From Streptococcus viridans (lineage in GTDB: Bacteria > Bacillota > Bacilli > Lactobacillales > Streptococcaceae), in NCBI RefSeq assembly GCF_900636365.1, contig NZ_LR134266.1, positions 881,501 through 945,500 of the forward strand: a stretch of DNA of 64,000 bases, given 5' to 3'. Made by a program: the position numbers and the translations under genes. The notes beneath the pieces were generated by a model. That model searched no databases, had not been told where the DNA came from, and saw only the letters and a list, made by a program, of their open reading frames with translations. Shown here in pieces: positions 37,387-48,384 of this stretch (its first letter is position 1; every line of letters begins with the position of its first letter).

Positions 37387-39840
37387 ATGAGTAATATCCA
37401 AAATATGTCCTTAGAGGACATCATGGGAGAGCGCTTTGGTCGCTACTCCAAATACATTATTCAAGAACGGGCTCTTCCTGATATTCGGGATGGCTTGAAA
37501 CCTGTTCAGCGGCGGATCCTTTATTCTATGAATAAGGATGGCAATACCCATGACAAGGGGTACCGCAAGTCGGCCAAGTCTGTCGGAAATATCATGGGGA
37601 ATTTCCACCCTCACGGGGATAGTTCGATCTATGATGCCATGGTCCGCATGTCTCAAGACTGGAAGAATCGTGAGATTCTTGTTGAGATGCACGGTAACAA
37701 TGGTTCTATGGACGGTGATCCACCGGCTGCCATGCGTTATACGGAAGCCCGTCTATCTGAAATTGCTGGTTATCTCCTTCAAGATATCGAAAAGAACACA
37801 GTGCCATTTGCCTGGAACTTTGACGATACAGAAAAAGAGCCAACTGTTTTGCCTGCAGCCTTTCCAAACCTCTTGGTCAATGGGGCTACAGGGATTTCAG
37901 CTGGTTATGCGACAGATATTCCGCCCCATAACCTTGCTGAAGTCATCGATGCGGTGGTCTACATGATCGACCATCCTTCTGCTAAGGTAGACAAACTCAT
38001 GGAGTTTCTTCCTGGACCTGATTTCCCGACCGGTGCCATTATCCAAGGGCGCGATGAGATTAAGAAAGCCTATGAAACTGGTAAGGGACGGGTGGTTGTC
38101 CGCTCTAAGACAGAGATCGAGCAGCTCAAAGGTGGCAAGCAGCAAATCGTCGTCACTGAGATTCCTTATGAGATCAACAAGGCCGTCTTGGTCAAGAAGA
38201 TCGACGATGTTCGTGTCAATAACAAGGTGGCCGGTATTGCAGAAGTTCGGGATGAGTCTGACCGGGATGGTCTTCGCATTGCCATTGAGTTGAAGAAAGA
38301 TGCCAATGCAGATCTAATCTTGAACTACTTGTTCAAGTACACAGATTTACAGGTCAACTACAACTTCAATATGGTGGCAATTGACAACTATACCCCTCGT
38401 CAAGTTGGGATTCTACCGATTTTATCAAGCTACATTGCTCACCGTCGAGATATCATTGTCGCTCGCTCTCGCTTTGACAAGGAAAAGGCCGAACGACGCC
38501 TCCACATTGTAGAGGGATTGATCCGCGTCATCTCCATCCTTGATGAAGTCATCGCCTTAATCCGTGCTTCTGATAACAAGGCAGATGCTAAGGAAAACCT
38601 TAAGATCAGCTATGATTTCACAGAAGAGCAAGCAGAAGCCATTGTCACCTTGCAATTGTACCGTTTGACCAATACAGATATCGTCACCTTGGAAGAAGAG
38701 CATGCTAACCTCAAGGAGCAAATCGCGACCTTGGCTGCTATCATAGGGGATGAACGGACCATGTTCAATCTCATGAAGAAGGAATTGCGTGAAGTCAAGA
38801 AGCTCTTTGGCAATCCGCGTCGTAGTGAGCTACAAGACACTGCTAAAACAATTGAGATTGATACAGCCAGCCTCATTGTCGAAGAAGAAACCTACGTTAG
38901 CGTGACCCGTGCTGGTTATATCAAACGGACCTCTCCTCGTTCTTTCAATGCATCTACAGTGGAGGAAGTAGGTAAGCGGGACGACGATGAATTGATTTTC
39001 GTAGAGCCTGCTAAGACTACCCAGCATCTCTTGCTCTTTACCAACTTAGGAAATGCCATTTATCGACCTGTTCATGAATTAGCAGATACCAAGTGGAAGG
39101 ACATCGGCGAACACCTCAGTCAGACCTTGACCAATTTTGAGCAGGAAGAAGAAATACTTTTTGCGGAGATTGTGGATCAGTTTGAGGGTGTGACCTACTT
39201 TGCAGCTACCCAACAAGGACAAATCAAGCGCTTTGAACGCAAGGAATTGAGCCCATGGCGGACCTACCGCTCCAAATCAACGAAGTACGCTAAGCTGAAA
39301 GACCAAGAGGACCGTATCGTAGCGGTTGCACCAGTTGTCCTCGAGGACATCATGATCATTACCCAAAATGGCTATGGTCTGCGCTTCAATATTGAAGAGG
39401 TGCCAGTAGTTGGGGCTAAAGCAGCAGGAGTCAAAGCTATTAACCTGAAAGATGGAGATCAAGTGATAGCTGTCTTTAAGTCAACGACTCCAAGCATGTA
39501 CATTCTGACCCAGCGAGGCAGTTTGAAACGGATGTCCCAGGACGATATTCCAGTGACCAGCCGGGCTAAACGCGGACTTCAAGTCTTACGTGAATTGAAG
39601 TCTAAACCACACCGCGTCTTCAAGGCAGGTCCAGTCTTCACGGACCAAGTTGATTTTGATCTCTTCACGAGCCAGGAAGAAGTAGCAGAGCAGGATCAAA
39701 TCCTTCAGATTACCTCCACTACAGGTCAGGTGACAGAAGTGGATGTTACCCAACTCAACTTATCAGAACGAACTAGCAATGGTTCCTTTGTCAATGATCA
39801 AATTTCTGATCAAGAAGTCTTTACTGCTAGAATCGAATAA
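37387..39840 (+). CDS. parC: DNA topoisomerase IV subunit A
   Basis: ParC is the DNA-cleaving subunit of topoisomerase IV. The 817-residue protein has the catalytic Tyr in AMRYTEARLS near residue 118, followed by the coiled-coil and beta-pinwheel C-terminal domain. The quinolone-resistance region reads [15 protein letters not shown], with Ser and Asp at the positions equivalent to pneumococcal S79 and D83, so no classical resistance change is present. The ATG lies within the conserved leader block. A 15-bp perfect terminator follows. Confidence 0.98.
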   Translation: MSNIQNMSLEDIMGERFGRYSKYIIQERALPDIRDGLKPVQRRILYSMNKDGNTHDKGYRKSAKSVGNIMGNFHPHGDSSIYDAMVRMSQDWKNREILVEMHGNNGSMDGDPPAAMRYTEARLSEIAGYLLQDIEKNTVPFAWNFDDTEKEPTVLPAAFPNLLVNGATGISAGYATDIPPHNLAEVIDAVVYMIDHPSAKVDKLMEFLPGPDFPTGAIIQGRDEIKKAYETGKGRVVVRSKTEIEQLKGGKQQIVVTEIPYEINKAVLVKKIDDVRVNNKVAGIAEVRDESDRDGLRIAIELKKDANADLILNYLFKYTDLQVNYNFNMVAIDNYTPRQVGILPILSSYIAHRRDIIVARSRFDKEKAERRLHIVEGLIRVISILDEVIALIRASDNKADAKENLKISYDFTEEQAEAIVTLQLYRLTNTDIVTLEEEHANLKEQIATLAAIIGDERTMFNLMKKELREVKKLFGNPRRSELQDTAKTIEIDTASLIVEEETYVSVTRAGYIKRTSPRSFNASTVEEVGKRDDDELIFVEPAKTTQHLLLFTNLGNAIYRPVHELADTKWKDIGEHLSQTLTNFEQEEEILFAEIVDQFEGVTYFAATQQGQIKRFERKELSPWRTYRSKSTKYAKLKDQEDRIVAVAPVVLEDIMIITQNGYGLRFNIEEVPVVGAKAAGVKAINLKDGDQVIAVFKSTTPSMYILTQRGSLKRMSQDDIPVTSRAKRGLQVLRELKSKPHRVFKAGPVFTDQVDFDLFTSQEEVAEQDQILQITSTTGQVTEVDVTQLNLSERTSNGSFVNDQISDQEVFTARIE

Positions 39841-39876
39841 AAACAAAATTAGCCAGTTTATGGCTAATTTTGTTTG
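39841..39876 (+). terminator. Terminator after parC
   Basis: AAACAAAATTAGCCA-GTTTA-TGGCTAATTTTGTTT, a 15-bp perfect stem. Confidence 0.9.
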
Positions 39877-39909
39877 CTCGATAAATTTTCTGAAAATTGC
39901 AAATTTCAC

Positions 39910-39937
39910 TTGAAATTCTCATGAAATGGTGTAAAAT
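39910..39937 (+). promoter_or_regulatory. ilvE promoter
   Basis: TTGAAA (39910-39915) and TAAAAT (39932-39937), 16-base spacing, with TG before the -10. Transcription should start at about 39944-39945. Confidence 0.6.
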
Positions 39938-39944
39938 AGAGTAC

Positions 39945-40034
39945 ATGAATAAAGTCATCCTTTGTGGTGGCTCTTGCTATTTAGCAAGTCTTGAATGGAA
40001 GAAGGATAACAGACATGACAGTATCACTTGATTG
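39945..40034 (+). other. Possible leaderless upstream reading frame before ilvE
   Basis: A 29-codon frame begins at the predicted transcription start (MNKVILCGGSCYLASLEWK and so on). It ends inside ilvE, overlapping its first 20 bases in another frame. A short hairpin CTTGCT/AGCAAG lies inside. It contains few branched-chain codons (one Ile, one Val, two Leu), so a classic attenuator is not supported. Coding status is unproven. Confidence 0.3.
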
Positions 40035-41040
40035 GGAAAATCTTGGATTTTCTTATATGAAATTACCTTACCGCTATATCGCCTATTACCGCAATGGTGC
40101 TTGGGAAAAAGGAGAACTATCCGAAGATGCTACACTTCATATTTCGGAATCTTCTCCAAGTTTGCACTATGGACAGCAAGCTTTCGAGGGGCTGAAAGCT
40201 TACCGTACAAAAGATGGCAGTATTCAATTGTTCCGTCCAGATGAAAATGCCAAACGCCTGCAACGGACTGCTGATCGTCTTTTGATGCCTCAAGTTCCAA
40301 CGGATATGTTTGTTGAAGCTTGTAAAGCAGTAGTGCGTGCCAATGAAGAATATGTCCCACCGTATGGAACAGGTGGAACCCTCTATCTTCGTCCGCTTTT
40401 GATTGGAGTCGGAGATATCATTGGAGTGAAGCCAGCAGAAGAATACATCTTTACGATCTTTGCTATGCCAGTAGGAAACTACTTCAAGGGCGGCTTGGTT
40501 CCAACCAACTTCTTAATCCAAGACGAATATGACCGGGCAGCTCCTCATGGGACGGGTGCAGCGAAAGTCGGTGGAAACTATGCCGCTAGCCTCTTACCTG
40601 GTAAATTAGCTAAGTCTCGGAACTTCTCAGACGTGATTTACTTGGATCCAGCGACCCACACCAAGATTGAAGAAGTGGGATCTGCTAACTTCTTTGGGAT
40701 CACAGCTGATAATGAGTTTGTGACTCCACTTAGCCCATCAATTCTGCCATCTATTACCAAGTATTCCTTGCTCTATCTTGCTGAGCATCGTCTTGGTTTG
40801 AAACCAATCGAAGGTGATGTCCCAATCGATAATTTAGACCGATTTGTCGAAGCAGGGGCTTGTGGAACTGCTGCCGTTATTTCACCAATCGGGGGAGTTC
40901 AGCACGGAGATAACTTCCATGTCTTCTATTCAGAAACAGAAGTAGGACCAATTACCCGCAAGCTTTATGATGAATTAACGGGCATCCAGTTTGGTGATAT
41001 AGAAGCACCAGAAGGATGGATCTTCAAGGTAACTGAATAA
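40015..41040 (+). CDS. ilvE: Branched-chain amino acid aminotransferase
   Basis: IlvE transfers amino groups between glutamate and the oxo-acids of leucine, isoleucine and valine. The 341-residue class IV PLP protein has QAFEGLKAYRT near residues 53-63, GTGAAKVGGNYAAS near 178-191 with the PLP lysine, and EEVGSANFFGI near 217-227. The ATG at 40015 follows AAGAAGGATAAC; an upstream in-frame start at 39991 would precede that site. It completes leucine synthesis with the leuABCD operon elsewhere in the window. Confidence 0.96.
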   Translation: MTVSLDWENLGFSYMKLPYRYIAYYRNGAWEKGELSEDATLHISESSPSLHYGQQAFEGLKAYRTKDGSIQLFRPDENAKRLQRTADRLLMPQVPTDMFVEACKAVVRANEEYVPPYGTGGTLYLRPLLIGVGDIIGVKPAEEYIFTIFAMPVGNYFKGGLVPTNFLIQDEYDRAAPHGTGAAKVGGNYAASLLPGKLAKSRNFSDVIYLDPATHTKIEEVGSANFFGITADNEFVTPLSPSILPSITKYSLLYLAEHRLGLKPIEGDVPIDNLDRFVEAGACGTAAVISPIGGVQHGDNFHVFYSETEVGPITRKLYDELTGIQFGDIEAPEGWIFKVTE

Positions 41041-41048
41041 ATCAATCA

Positions 41049-41075
41049 TAAGAGGGGGGACTCCCTCTTTTTTTC
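41049..41075 (+). terminator. Terminator after ilvE
   Basis: AAGAGGG-GGGAC-TCCCTCTT followed by a run of T residues. Confidence 0.85.
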
Positions 41076-41182
41076 ATAGGAATAAATACTAGCAAAATAA
41101 AATAATTTAATCATGAAACATTTTCGGCTTGCAAGCATGTGAAAATTTTTGTAAAATAAAGGGGTTGAAATGAGGTAGAAGA

Positions 41183-41413
41183 ATGAGTAAAAAAGATAAA
41201 AAAATCGAAATTCAAATTGCAGATAGTAAAGTGGTTGTAGGTAAGGAAACCTTTGATGGCTACCAATTAACGATTGGGAAGAAGGCTATTGCTGAGATTG
41301 CTGATATGGGGGCTCAATTTGCCCTCGTAAAAAATGCATCTGTAGACAGTCTTTATAAATCCCTTGAAAAAGCAGTGGAAAGTGCCATCGAAAATTATAA
41401 TTTGCACAAATAA
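41183..41413 (+). CDS. DUF2969 protein
   Basis: This 76-residue basic and acidic mixed protein begins MSKKDKKIEIQIADSK and has LTIGKKAIAEI in the middle, matching the small Lactobacillales family DUF2969. Its function is unknown. It has its own start with a weak GAGGTAGAAG site and sits between ilvE and the tRNA-Tyr gene. No membrane segment is visible. Confidence 0.8.
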   Translation: MSKKDKKIEIQIADSKVVVGKETFDGYQLTIGKKAIAEIADMGAQFALVKNASVDSLYKSLEKAVESAIENYNLHK

Positions 41414-41465
41414 GGGGTTGCATTTTAATAAAATCAATGGTATAATTGTGACTGTTGATTTGCTT

Positions 41466-41546
41466 GGAGAGATAGCGAAGAGGCTAAACGCGGCGGACTG
41501 TAAATCCGCTCCTTCGGGTTCGGGGGTTCGAATCCCTCTCTCTCCA
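41466..41546 (+). tRNA. tRNA-Tyr (GTA anticodon)
   Basis: An 81-base cloverleaf with acceptor GGAGAGA/TCTCTCC, discriminator A, anticodon loop CTGTAAA, a long variable arm (class II) and the TTCGAAT T-loop. CCA is not encoded. It forms a pair with tRNA-Gln 49 bases downstream. Confidence 0.95.
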
Positions 41547-41595
41547 TTAGTGTTCATTGTGACGATGATAAAGTGACTAAGGTCAGCGCTCTTTT

Positions 41596-41667
41596 TGGGG
41601 TATAGCCAAGCGGTAAGGCAAGGGACTTTGACTCCCTCATGCGTTGGTTCGAATCCAGCTACCCCAG
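41596..41667 (+). tRNA. tRNA-Gln (TTG anticodon)
   Basis: A 72-base cloverleaf with acceptor TGGGGTA/TACCCCA, discriminator G, anticodon loop CTTTGAC (anticodon TTG) and GGTTCGAATCC T-arm. CCA is not encoded. Confidence 0.95.
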
Positions 41668-41834
41668 TTCTAGGTAATATCAGATAAGGTGGTAAAATAT
41701 CTACTCAGGTATTTTATTTCTTTATATGAAGATGTCGTTGTAGATCATTTTGATTACGTTGCGAGTGCTTGCTTAGGAAAAATAATTATAAGTATGTCAA
41801 GTTTAGAAAACTTGATTGTTGGAGGATTTTTTAG

Positions 41835-43034
41835 ATGAATGAATTTGAAGATTTGCTAAACAGTGTTAGCCAAGTTGAGCCAGGTGATGTTGTTACTGCT
41901 GAAGTTTTGACAGTTGACGCTACACAAGCTAACGTTGCAATCTCTGGAACTGGTGTCGAAGGTGTCTTGACTCTTCGCGAATTGACAAACGATCGTGATG
42001 CGGACATCAACGACTTGGTAAAACCAGGTGAAACACTTGAATTGCTTGTTCTTCGTCAAGTAGTTGGTAAAGATACTGATACAGTAACTTACCTTGTATC
42101 TAAAAAACGTTTGGAAGCTCGCAAAGCATGGGACAAATTGGTCGGACGTGAAGAAGAAGTTGTTACTGTTAAAGGAACTCGCGCTGTTAAGGGCGGACTT
42201 TCAGTAGAATTTGAAGGACTTCGTGGATTTATTCCAGCTTCAATGCTTGATACTCGTTTTGTACGTAACACTGAACGTTTCGTAGGTCAAGAATTTGATG
42301 CTAAAATCAAAGAAGTTGACGCAAAAGAAAACCGCTTCATCCTTTCTCGTCGTGAAGTTGTTGAAGCTGCATCAGCTGCAGCTCGCGCTGAAGTATTCGG
42401 TAAATTGAACGTTGGTGACGTTGTAACTGGTAAAGTTGCTCGTATCACTAGCTTCGGTGCTTTCATCGACCTTGGTGGTGTTGATGGATTGGTTCACTTG
42501 ACTGAATTGTCACACGAACGCAACGTTTCACCTAAATCAGTCGTAACTGTTGGTGAAGAAATCGAAGTGAAAGTTCTTGACTTGAACGAAGAAGAAGGTC
42601 GCGTATCACTTTCATTGAAAGCTACAACACCTGGACCATGGGATGGCGTTGAACAAAAATTGGCTGCTGGTGATGTCATCGAAGGTACTGTTAAACGTTT
42701 GACTGACTTCGGTGCATTCGTTGAAGTATTACCAGGTATCGATGGACTTGTACACATCTCACAAATTTCACACAAACGTGTTGAAAATCCAAAAGATGTG
42801 CTTAAAGTTGGACAAGAAGTAACTGTTAAAGTTCTTGAAGTAAATGCTGCTGATGAACGTGTATCACTTTCTATTAAAGCTCTTGAAGAACGTCCAGCTC
42901 AAGAAGAAGGCGAAAAACAAGAAAAACGTCAACAACGTCCACGTCGTCCAAAACAAGAAAAACGTGACTTTGAACTTCCAGAAACTCAAACTGGATTCTC
43001 AATGGCTGACTTGTTTGGCGATATCGAATTGTAA
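41835..43034 (+). CDS. rpsA: 30S ribosomal protein S1
   Basis: S1 binds mRNA on the small subunit and helps initiation. The 399-residue protein has four S1 OB-fold repeats (about residues 15-85, 105-170, 190-260, 275-345), the third and fourth carrying the strongest motif, [22 protein letters not shown] and [20 protein letters not shown] basic, Gln/Lys/Arg-rich tail follows. Four repeats rather than the six of E. coli is normal for Firmicutes. Codon use is visibly biased to highly expressed codons. TTGGAGGATTTTTTAG precedes the ATG. Confidence 0.97.
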   Translation: MNEFEDLLNSVSQVEPGDVVTAEVLTVDATQANVAISGTGVEGVLTLRELTNDRDADINDLVKPGETLELLVLRQVVGKDTDTVTYLVSKKRLEARKAWDKLVGREEEVVTVKGTRAVKGGLSVEFEGLRGFIPASMLDTRFVRNTERFVGQEFDAKIKEVDAKENRFILSRREVVEAASAAARAEVFGKLNVGDVVTGKVARITSFGAFIDLGGVDGLVHLTELSHERNVSPKSVVTVGEEIEVKVLDLNEEEGRVSLSLKATTPGPWDGVEQKLAAGDVIEGTVKRLTDFGAFVEVLPGIDGLVHISQISHKRVENPKDVLKVGQEVTVKVLEVNAADERVSLSIKALEERPAQEEGEKQEKRQQRPRRPKQEKRDFELPETQTGFSMADLFGDIEL

Positions 43035-43038
43035 TATT

Positions 43039-43070
43039 CAAAAAGCTTACCTCTCGGTAAGCTTTTTTTA
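43039..43070 (+). terminator. Terminator after rpsA
   Basis: AAAAAGCTTAC-CTCTCG-GTAAGCTTTTTTT. Confidence 0.92.
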
Positions 43071-43110
43071 CTTGTAAAATTCTCGAGAATTTGATATACT
43101 ATAACAGTTG

Positions 43111-43182
43111 CCACCCTTAGTGTAATGGATATCACGTAAGATTCCGGTTCTTGAGATGGGGGTTCGATTCCCTCAGGGTGGA
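43111..43182 (+). tRNA. tRNA-Arg (CCG anticodon)
   Basis: A 72-base cloverleaf with acceptor CCACCCT/AGGGTGG, discriminator A, anticodon arm TAAGA/TCTTG around TTCCGGT (anticodon CCG), and GGTTCGATTCC T-arm. It reads the rare CGG codon. A TATACT box lies a few bases upstream. Confidence 0.92.
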
Positions 43183-43189
43183 TAAGGAT

Positions 43190-43217
43190 AGGAGAGCGGA
43201 GAGGCTCTCTTTTTTTG
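43190..43217 (+). terminator. Terminator after tRNA-Arg
   Basis: GGAGAGC-GGAGAG-GCTCTC with seven T residues. Confidence 0.85.
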
Positions 43218-43293
43218 TATCTGGATAGGAAAGATACCTGTGAATTTTTAAGAGCAGTATCGAACTCTCAGTGCCCTTTTCGATGATATCAAG

Positions 43294-43323
43294 AAAACAC
43301 CATGTCCTAAGACATGGTGTTTC
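43294..43323 (-). terminator. Terminator downstream of ldh
   Basis: AAACACCATGTC-CTAA-GACATGGTGTTT, a 12-bp perfect stem just past the minus-strand ldh stop. Confidence 0.85.
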
Positions 43324-43332
43324 ATTATTTGT

Positions 43333-44337
<1,005 letters not shown>

Positions 44338-44418
44338 CTATTTTTTTGGGTTTTCCCATTCGCATTTATTCTACCACTTTTACAATTCTTTGTCACGGTT
44401 TTACGCTTAATTTAGACG

Positions 44419-44434
44419 ATGTAAACGTTTTTAC
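44419..44434. promoter_or_regulatory. Candidate cre site between ldh and gyrA
   Basis: ATGTAAACGTTTTTAC matches the CcpA consensus except for one late position. It lies about 100 bases upstream of ldh and 80 bases upstream of gyrA; ldh is the more likely target. Confidence 0.45.
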
Positions 44435-44514
44435 TCTTGTGTTCCGAAGGAGAAAAAAAGCACTAAATGTGTTATAATAGTATGGTGAATTAATTAAAGA
44501 GAGGCATTGTTTTA

Positions 44515-46977
44515 ATGCAGGATAATAACTTAGTTGATGTTAATTTAACATCGGAAATGAAGACCAGTTTTATCGATTACGCTATGAGTGTTATCGTGGC
44601 TCGGGCTCTTCCTGACGTTCGAGATGGTTTAAAACCAGTTCATCGTCGAATCCTATATGGAATGAATGAACTTGGTGTTACGCCAGATAAACCACATAAG
44701 AAATCTGCCCGTATTACTGGGGATGTTATGGGTAAATACCATCCGCATGGGGACTCCTCTATTTATGAGGCTATGGTTCGAATGGCTCAATGGTGGAGTT
44801 ATCGTTACATGCTTGTAGATGGGCATGGGAACTTTGGTTCTATGGATGGAGATGGAGCCGCTGCCCAACGGTATACAGAAGCTCGTATGAGCAAGATTGC
44901 TCTTGAAATGCTTCGTGATATCAACAAAAATACAGTTGATTTCACAGATAACTATGATGCCAGTGAAAGGGAACCAAACGTTCTTCCAGCTCGCTTCCCT
45001 AACTTGTTAGTCAATGGTGCGACAGGGATTGCGGTAGGGATGGCGACAAATATCCCGCCACACAACCTCGGTGAGTCTATTGATGCTGTCAAGTTAATGA
45101 TGGACAATCCTGATGTGACAACGCGTGAGTTGATGGAAGTGCTTCCTGGACCAGATTTCCCTACTGGGGCCTTGGTCATGGGCAAATCAGGTATTCATAA
45201 GGCCTATGAAACAGGAAAGGGCTCAATTGTCTTACGTTCTCGCACGGAGATTGAAGAGACCAAAACAGGGCGCGAACGCATTGTCGTTACAGAATTCCCT
45301 TATATGGTCAATAAGACTAAAGTGCATGAACACATCGTTCGCTTGGTTCAAGAAAAACGGATTGATGGAATTACGGCAGTTCGGGATGAGTCCAACCGTG
45401 AAGGGGTTCGTTTCGTCATTGAAGTCCGTCGCGATGCATCAGCCAATGTTATCTTGAACAACCTCTTCAAGATGACCCAAATGCAGACCAACTTTGGTTT
45501 TAACATGTTGGCCATCCAAAACGGTGTCCCTAAGATTCTCTCTCTTCGTGAGATCCTAGGATCTTATATTGAGCACCAAAAAGAAGTAGTGACTCGTCGG
45601 ACGATTTTTGATAAAGAGAAGGCGGAAGCTCGTGCTCATATCTTGGAAGGTCTCTTAATCGCTCTTGATCACATCGATGAAGTGATTAAAATCATCCGTA
45701 ATAGCCAGACAGATGCAGAAGCTCAAGCTGAATTGATGAGTAAGTTTAAACTTTCTGAGCGTCAAAGTCAAGCTATCTTGGATATGCGTCTTCGTCGTTT
45801 GACTGGTTTGGAACGTGACAAGATTCAAAGCGAATACGATGATCTCATTGCTTTGATTGCTGATCTCGCTGACATTTTAGCCAAGCCAGAGCGTGTGGTC
45901 GCGATCATCAAGGAAGAGCTGGATGAAGTAAAACGCAAGTTTGGAGATCCACGTCGCACGGAGTTGATGGTGGGAGAAGTTCTTTCACTGGAAGACGAAG
46001 ACTTGATTGAAGAGACCAATGTATTGATTACGCTGTCTAATAAAGGCTACATCAAACGCTTGGATCAGGATGAATTTACTGCTCAAAAACGTGGGGGACG
46101 TGGTGTTCAAGGTACAGGGGTCAAGGATGATGACTTTGTCCGTGAATTGGTTTCTACCAGTACCCATGATCGTTTGCTCTTCTTTACCAACAAGGGACGT
46201 GTTTATCGTCTCAAAGGCTATGAAATCCCTGAATACGGTCGTACAGCCAAGGGACTTCCGATTGTCAACTTGCTTAAGTTAGATGATGGAGAATCCATTC
46301 AGACCATTATTAACGTTGCTCAAGACCGTAGTGAAGACGCTTATCTCTTCTTTACAACCCGTTCAGGTTTGGTGAAACGGACTAGTGTAGCTGAGTTTGC
46401 CAATATTCGTCAAAATGGCTTGAAAGCTTTAAACCTCAAAGACGAGGATGAGCTGATCAATGTCTTCCTCACAGACGGAAATACGGACGTGATCATCGGG
46501 ACTAAATTTGGTTATTCTGTCCGCTTCAAAGAGTCTGTGGTTCGGAACATGGGCCGTTCGGCAACTGGGGTTCGAGGTGTCAACCTTCGTCCAGGAGACC
46601 AAGTGGTCGGTGCAAGCGTCATTACAGATCAAGATGAAGTATTGATTATCACTGAAAAGGGATACGGTAAACGCACGCGTGCAGATGAGTATCCAACAAA
46701 AGGACGTGGTGGTAAAGGGATTAAAACTGCTAATGTAGCTGATAAAAATGGTCCTCTAGCTGGACTCATGACTGTCAAAGGAGATGAGGATTTGATGATT
46801 ATCACCAATACAGGCGTCATGATTCGTACCAGCGTTGCCAATATTTCTCAAACTGGACGTTCGACCATGGGTGTGAAAGTTATGCGTCTGGATCAAGATG
46901 CCCAAATCGTAACCTTTACAACGGTTCAAGCTGACGAAAAAGATGAGTCAGAGACTGAAACTGAAAGTGAAGGGTAG
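44515..46977 (+). CDS. gyrA: DNA gyrase subunit A
   Basis: GyrA cuts and rejoins DNA during negative supercoiling. The 820-residue protein has the catalytic Tyr in [11 protein letters not shown] near residue 120 and six GyrA pinwheel repeats, including a GyrA-box-like [10 protein letters not shown] near 527, which parC lacks. The resistance region reads [15 protein letters not shown], with Ser and Glu at the wild-type positions, so no classical quinolone change is seen. The ATG follows AAAGAGAGGC. srtA lies eight bases downstream, the usual streptococcal pairing. Confidence 0.98.
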   Translation: MQDNNLVDVNLTSEMKTSFIDYAMSVIVARALPDVRDGLKPVHRRILYGMNELGVTPDKPHKKSARITGDVMGKYHPHGDSSIYEAMVRMAQWWSYRYMLVDGHGNFGSMDGDGAAAQRYTEARMSKIALEMLRDINKNTVDFTDNYDASEREPNVLPARFPNLLVNGATGIAVGMATNIPPHNLGESIDAVKLMMDNPDVTTRELMEVLPGPDFPTGALVMGKSGIHKAYETGKGSIVLRSRTEIEETKTGRERIVVTEFPYMVNKTKVHEHIVRLVQEKRIDGITAVRDESNREGVRFVIEVRRDASANVILNNLFKMTQMQTNFGFNMLAIQNGVPKILSLREILGSYIEHQKEVVTRRTIFDKEKAEARAHILEGLLIALDHIDEVIKIIRNSQTDAEAQAELMSKFKLSERQSQAILDMRLRRLTGLERDKIQSEYDDLIALIADLADILAKPERVVAIIKEELDEVKRKFGDPRRTELMVGEVLSLEDEDLIEETNVLITLSNKGYIKRLDQDEFTAQKRGGRGVQGTGVKDDDFVRELVSTSTHDRLLFFTNKGRVYRLKGYEIPEYGRTAKGLPIVNLLKLDDGESIQTIINVAQDRSEDAYLFFTTRSGLVKRTSVAEFANIRQNGLKALNLKDEDELINVFLTDGNTDVIIGTKFGYSVRFKESVVRNMGRSATGVRGVNLRPGDQVVGASVITDQDEVLIITEKGYGKRTRADEYPTKGRGGKGIKTANVADKNGPLAGLMTVKGDEDLMIITNTGVMIRTSVANISQTGRSTMGVKVMRLDQDAQIVTFTTVQADEKDESETETESEG

Positions 46978-46985
46978 GATAAAAA

Positions 46986-47735
46986 ATGGCTTCAAGAAGA
47001 AGAAAAAAGAGGAAAACAAGCTTACGCAATCGCTTGATCAATATCTTTGCTACCTTGCTGATCCTTTTGTCTATCGCTCTGATCTTTAATGCTCCGATTC
47101 GGAACATGATCATGGTTTGGCATACCAATCAGTACCAGGTTAGCAAGGTATCGAAAAAGACTATCGATAAGAATAAAGATGCCAAGACTAGCTTTGATTT
47201 TAAAGAAGTCAAATCGCTTTCTACAGAATCTGTTATCAATGCCCAGTGGCAGGCGCAGAAGTTGCCTGTTATTGGGGGGATAGCCATTCCAGAATTGAAG
47301 ATGAACCTTCCGATTTTTAAAGGCTTAGATAATGTGGGACTCTATTATGGGGCAGGTACCATGAAAGAGGACCAAGTTATGGGGCAAAGGAATTACTCCT
47401 TGGCTAGTCACCATGTCTTTGGTTTGACCGGGGCAAATGAAATGCTCTTTTCTCCATTAGAACATGCCAAAGCTGGAATGAAAATCTATATCACTGATAA
47501 GGATAAAGTCTATACCTATGTCATCAATTCTGTTGAAACAGTGACGCCAGATCGAGTCGATGTCATTGCAGATAGAGAAGGGGTAAATGAAATTACCTTG
47601 GTGACCTGTGAGGATGCTGCAGCAACTTATCGTACGATTGTAAAAGGTACTTTGGAAACTTCAGTAGATTACTCAAAAGCACCAAAAGATATACTAGAAG
47701 CTTTCACAGAATCTTATAATCAAATGCAATTATAA
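46986..47735 (+). CDS. srtA: Sortase A
   Basis: SrtA anchors LPxTG surface proteins to peptidoglycan. The 249-residue membrane enzyme has a basic N-terminus, one transmembrane helix (about residues 16-38), and the class A catalytic set: His in ASHHVFG near 139, Cys in TLVTCED near 206, and Arg in TYRTIVKG near 215. It follows gyrA by eight bases and is probably cotranscribed. Copy B of the three-hairpin repeat starts 11 bases after its stop and supplies the terminator. Confidence 0.96.
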   Translation: MASRRRKKRKTSLRNRLINIFATLLILLSIALIFNAPIRNMIMVWHTNQYQVSKVSKKTIDKNKDAKTSFDFKEVKSLSTESVINAQWQAQKLPVIGGIAIPELKMNLPIFKGLDNVGLYYGAGTMKEDQVMGQRNYSLASHHVFGLTGANEMLFSPLEHAKAGMKIYITDKDKVYTYVINSVETVTPDRVDVIADREGVNEITLVTCEDAAATYRTIVKGTLETSVDYSKAPKDILEAFTESYNQMQL

Positions 47736-47745
47736 TCAACGAAAA

Positions 47746-47927
47746 GAGAGTGGGACAGAAATCGGTAATTCGTTAGAATTCGATTTCGTCGTCCCACCTC
47801 CGCACAGTTGAGTAGGGCTGTAAAAGCTGATGAAATCAGCGTAGTAGAGCCCACTCAACCACTGCGTCTTGCTCGAAAATTTAAAGACAATTGAGAGGCT
47901 AGGACTTTTGTCCCAGCCTCTTTTTTT
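47746..47927 (+). repeat. Three-hairpin intergenic repeat, copy B
   Basis: Same order as copy A, with perfect GAAATCG/CGATTTC pairing in the first hairpin and GGGCT/AGCCC in the second. The last hairpin is followed by seven T residues. It starts 11 bases after srtA. Confidence 0.92.
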
Positions 47928-48044
47928 GTTAATTTTCTGCCAACTTGTAAGAGGATAGTCATAAAATGTTACCTGACTGACATATTTTTGCATGCTTTCT
48001 ATTTTATAATAGAAGAGTGATAGAAAGAAGCTTGGAGGAACCGA

Positions 48045-48323
48045 ATGCACACAGAAGATATCTATACTTTGTTAAGAAACTTCTATGGCTTACTGGTCAA
48101 TGATTTTCCAAAAACGGGGCTCATTACCAAGGGGATCTACGAGGTTGAACAGGTCTTTGAAACCATTAAAAACCTTCCTGATAATCAAGAGCACTTAATT
48201 CGATACGAAATTCGTCAATTCCTAGCGACTTTGGAACAAGTGCAAGAAGGCTATAGAATTAACTTTTCAAACGAAGAAAATCGAATCCTTGAAAACCTAA
48301 GGGAAGTAGTTTGTCCTATATAA
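48045..48323 (+). CDS. Unknown small protein upstream of radC
   Basis: This 92-residue soluble, mostly helical protein begins [21 protein letters not shown] do not recognise the family. A CTTGGAGGAACCG site and a TATAAT box upstream support expression. It has its own promoter after repeat copy B and lies 61 bases before radC, with the radC regulatory hairpin in between, so read-through into radC is possible. Confidence 0.75.
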   Translation: MHTEDIYTLLRNFYGLLVNDFPKTGLITKGIYEVEQVFETIKNLPDNQEHLIRYEIRQFLATLEQVQEGYRINFSNEENRILENLREVVCPI

Positions 48324-48347
48324 ATTTTATACAGAATCATCCATTTT

Positions 48348-48384
48348 CCTCCTCAATTGCGAATTATTAATTGAGGAGGTTTTT
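48348..48384 (+). promoter_or_regulatory. radC ribosome-site hairpin with cin-box-like sequence
   Basis: CCTCCTCAATT (48348-48358) pairs perfectly with AATTGAGGAGG (48369-48379), which contains the whole ribosome site of radC. The loop region carries TGCGAATT (48358-48365), a 7 of 8 match to the ComX cin-box TNCGAATA. RNA starting from a ComX promoter here would begin downstream of the 5' arm and leave the ribosome site free. Read-through RNA would hide it. Confidence 0.6.
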
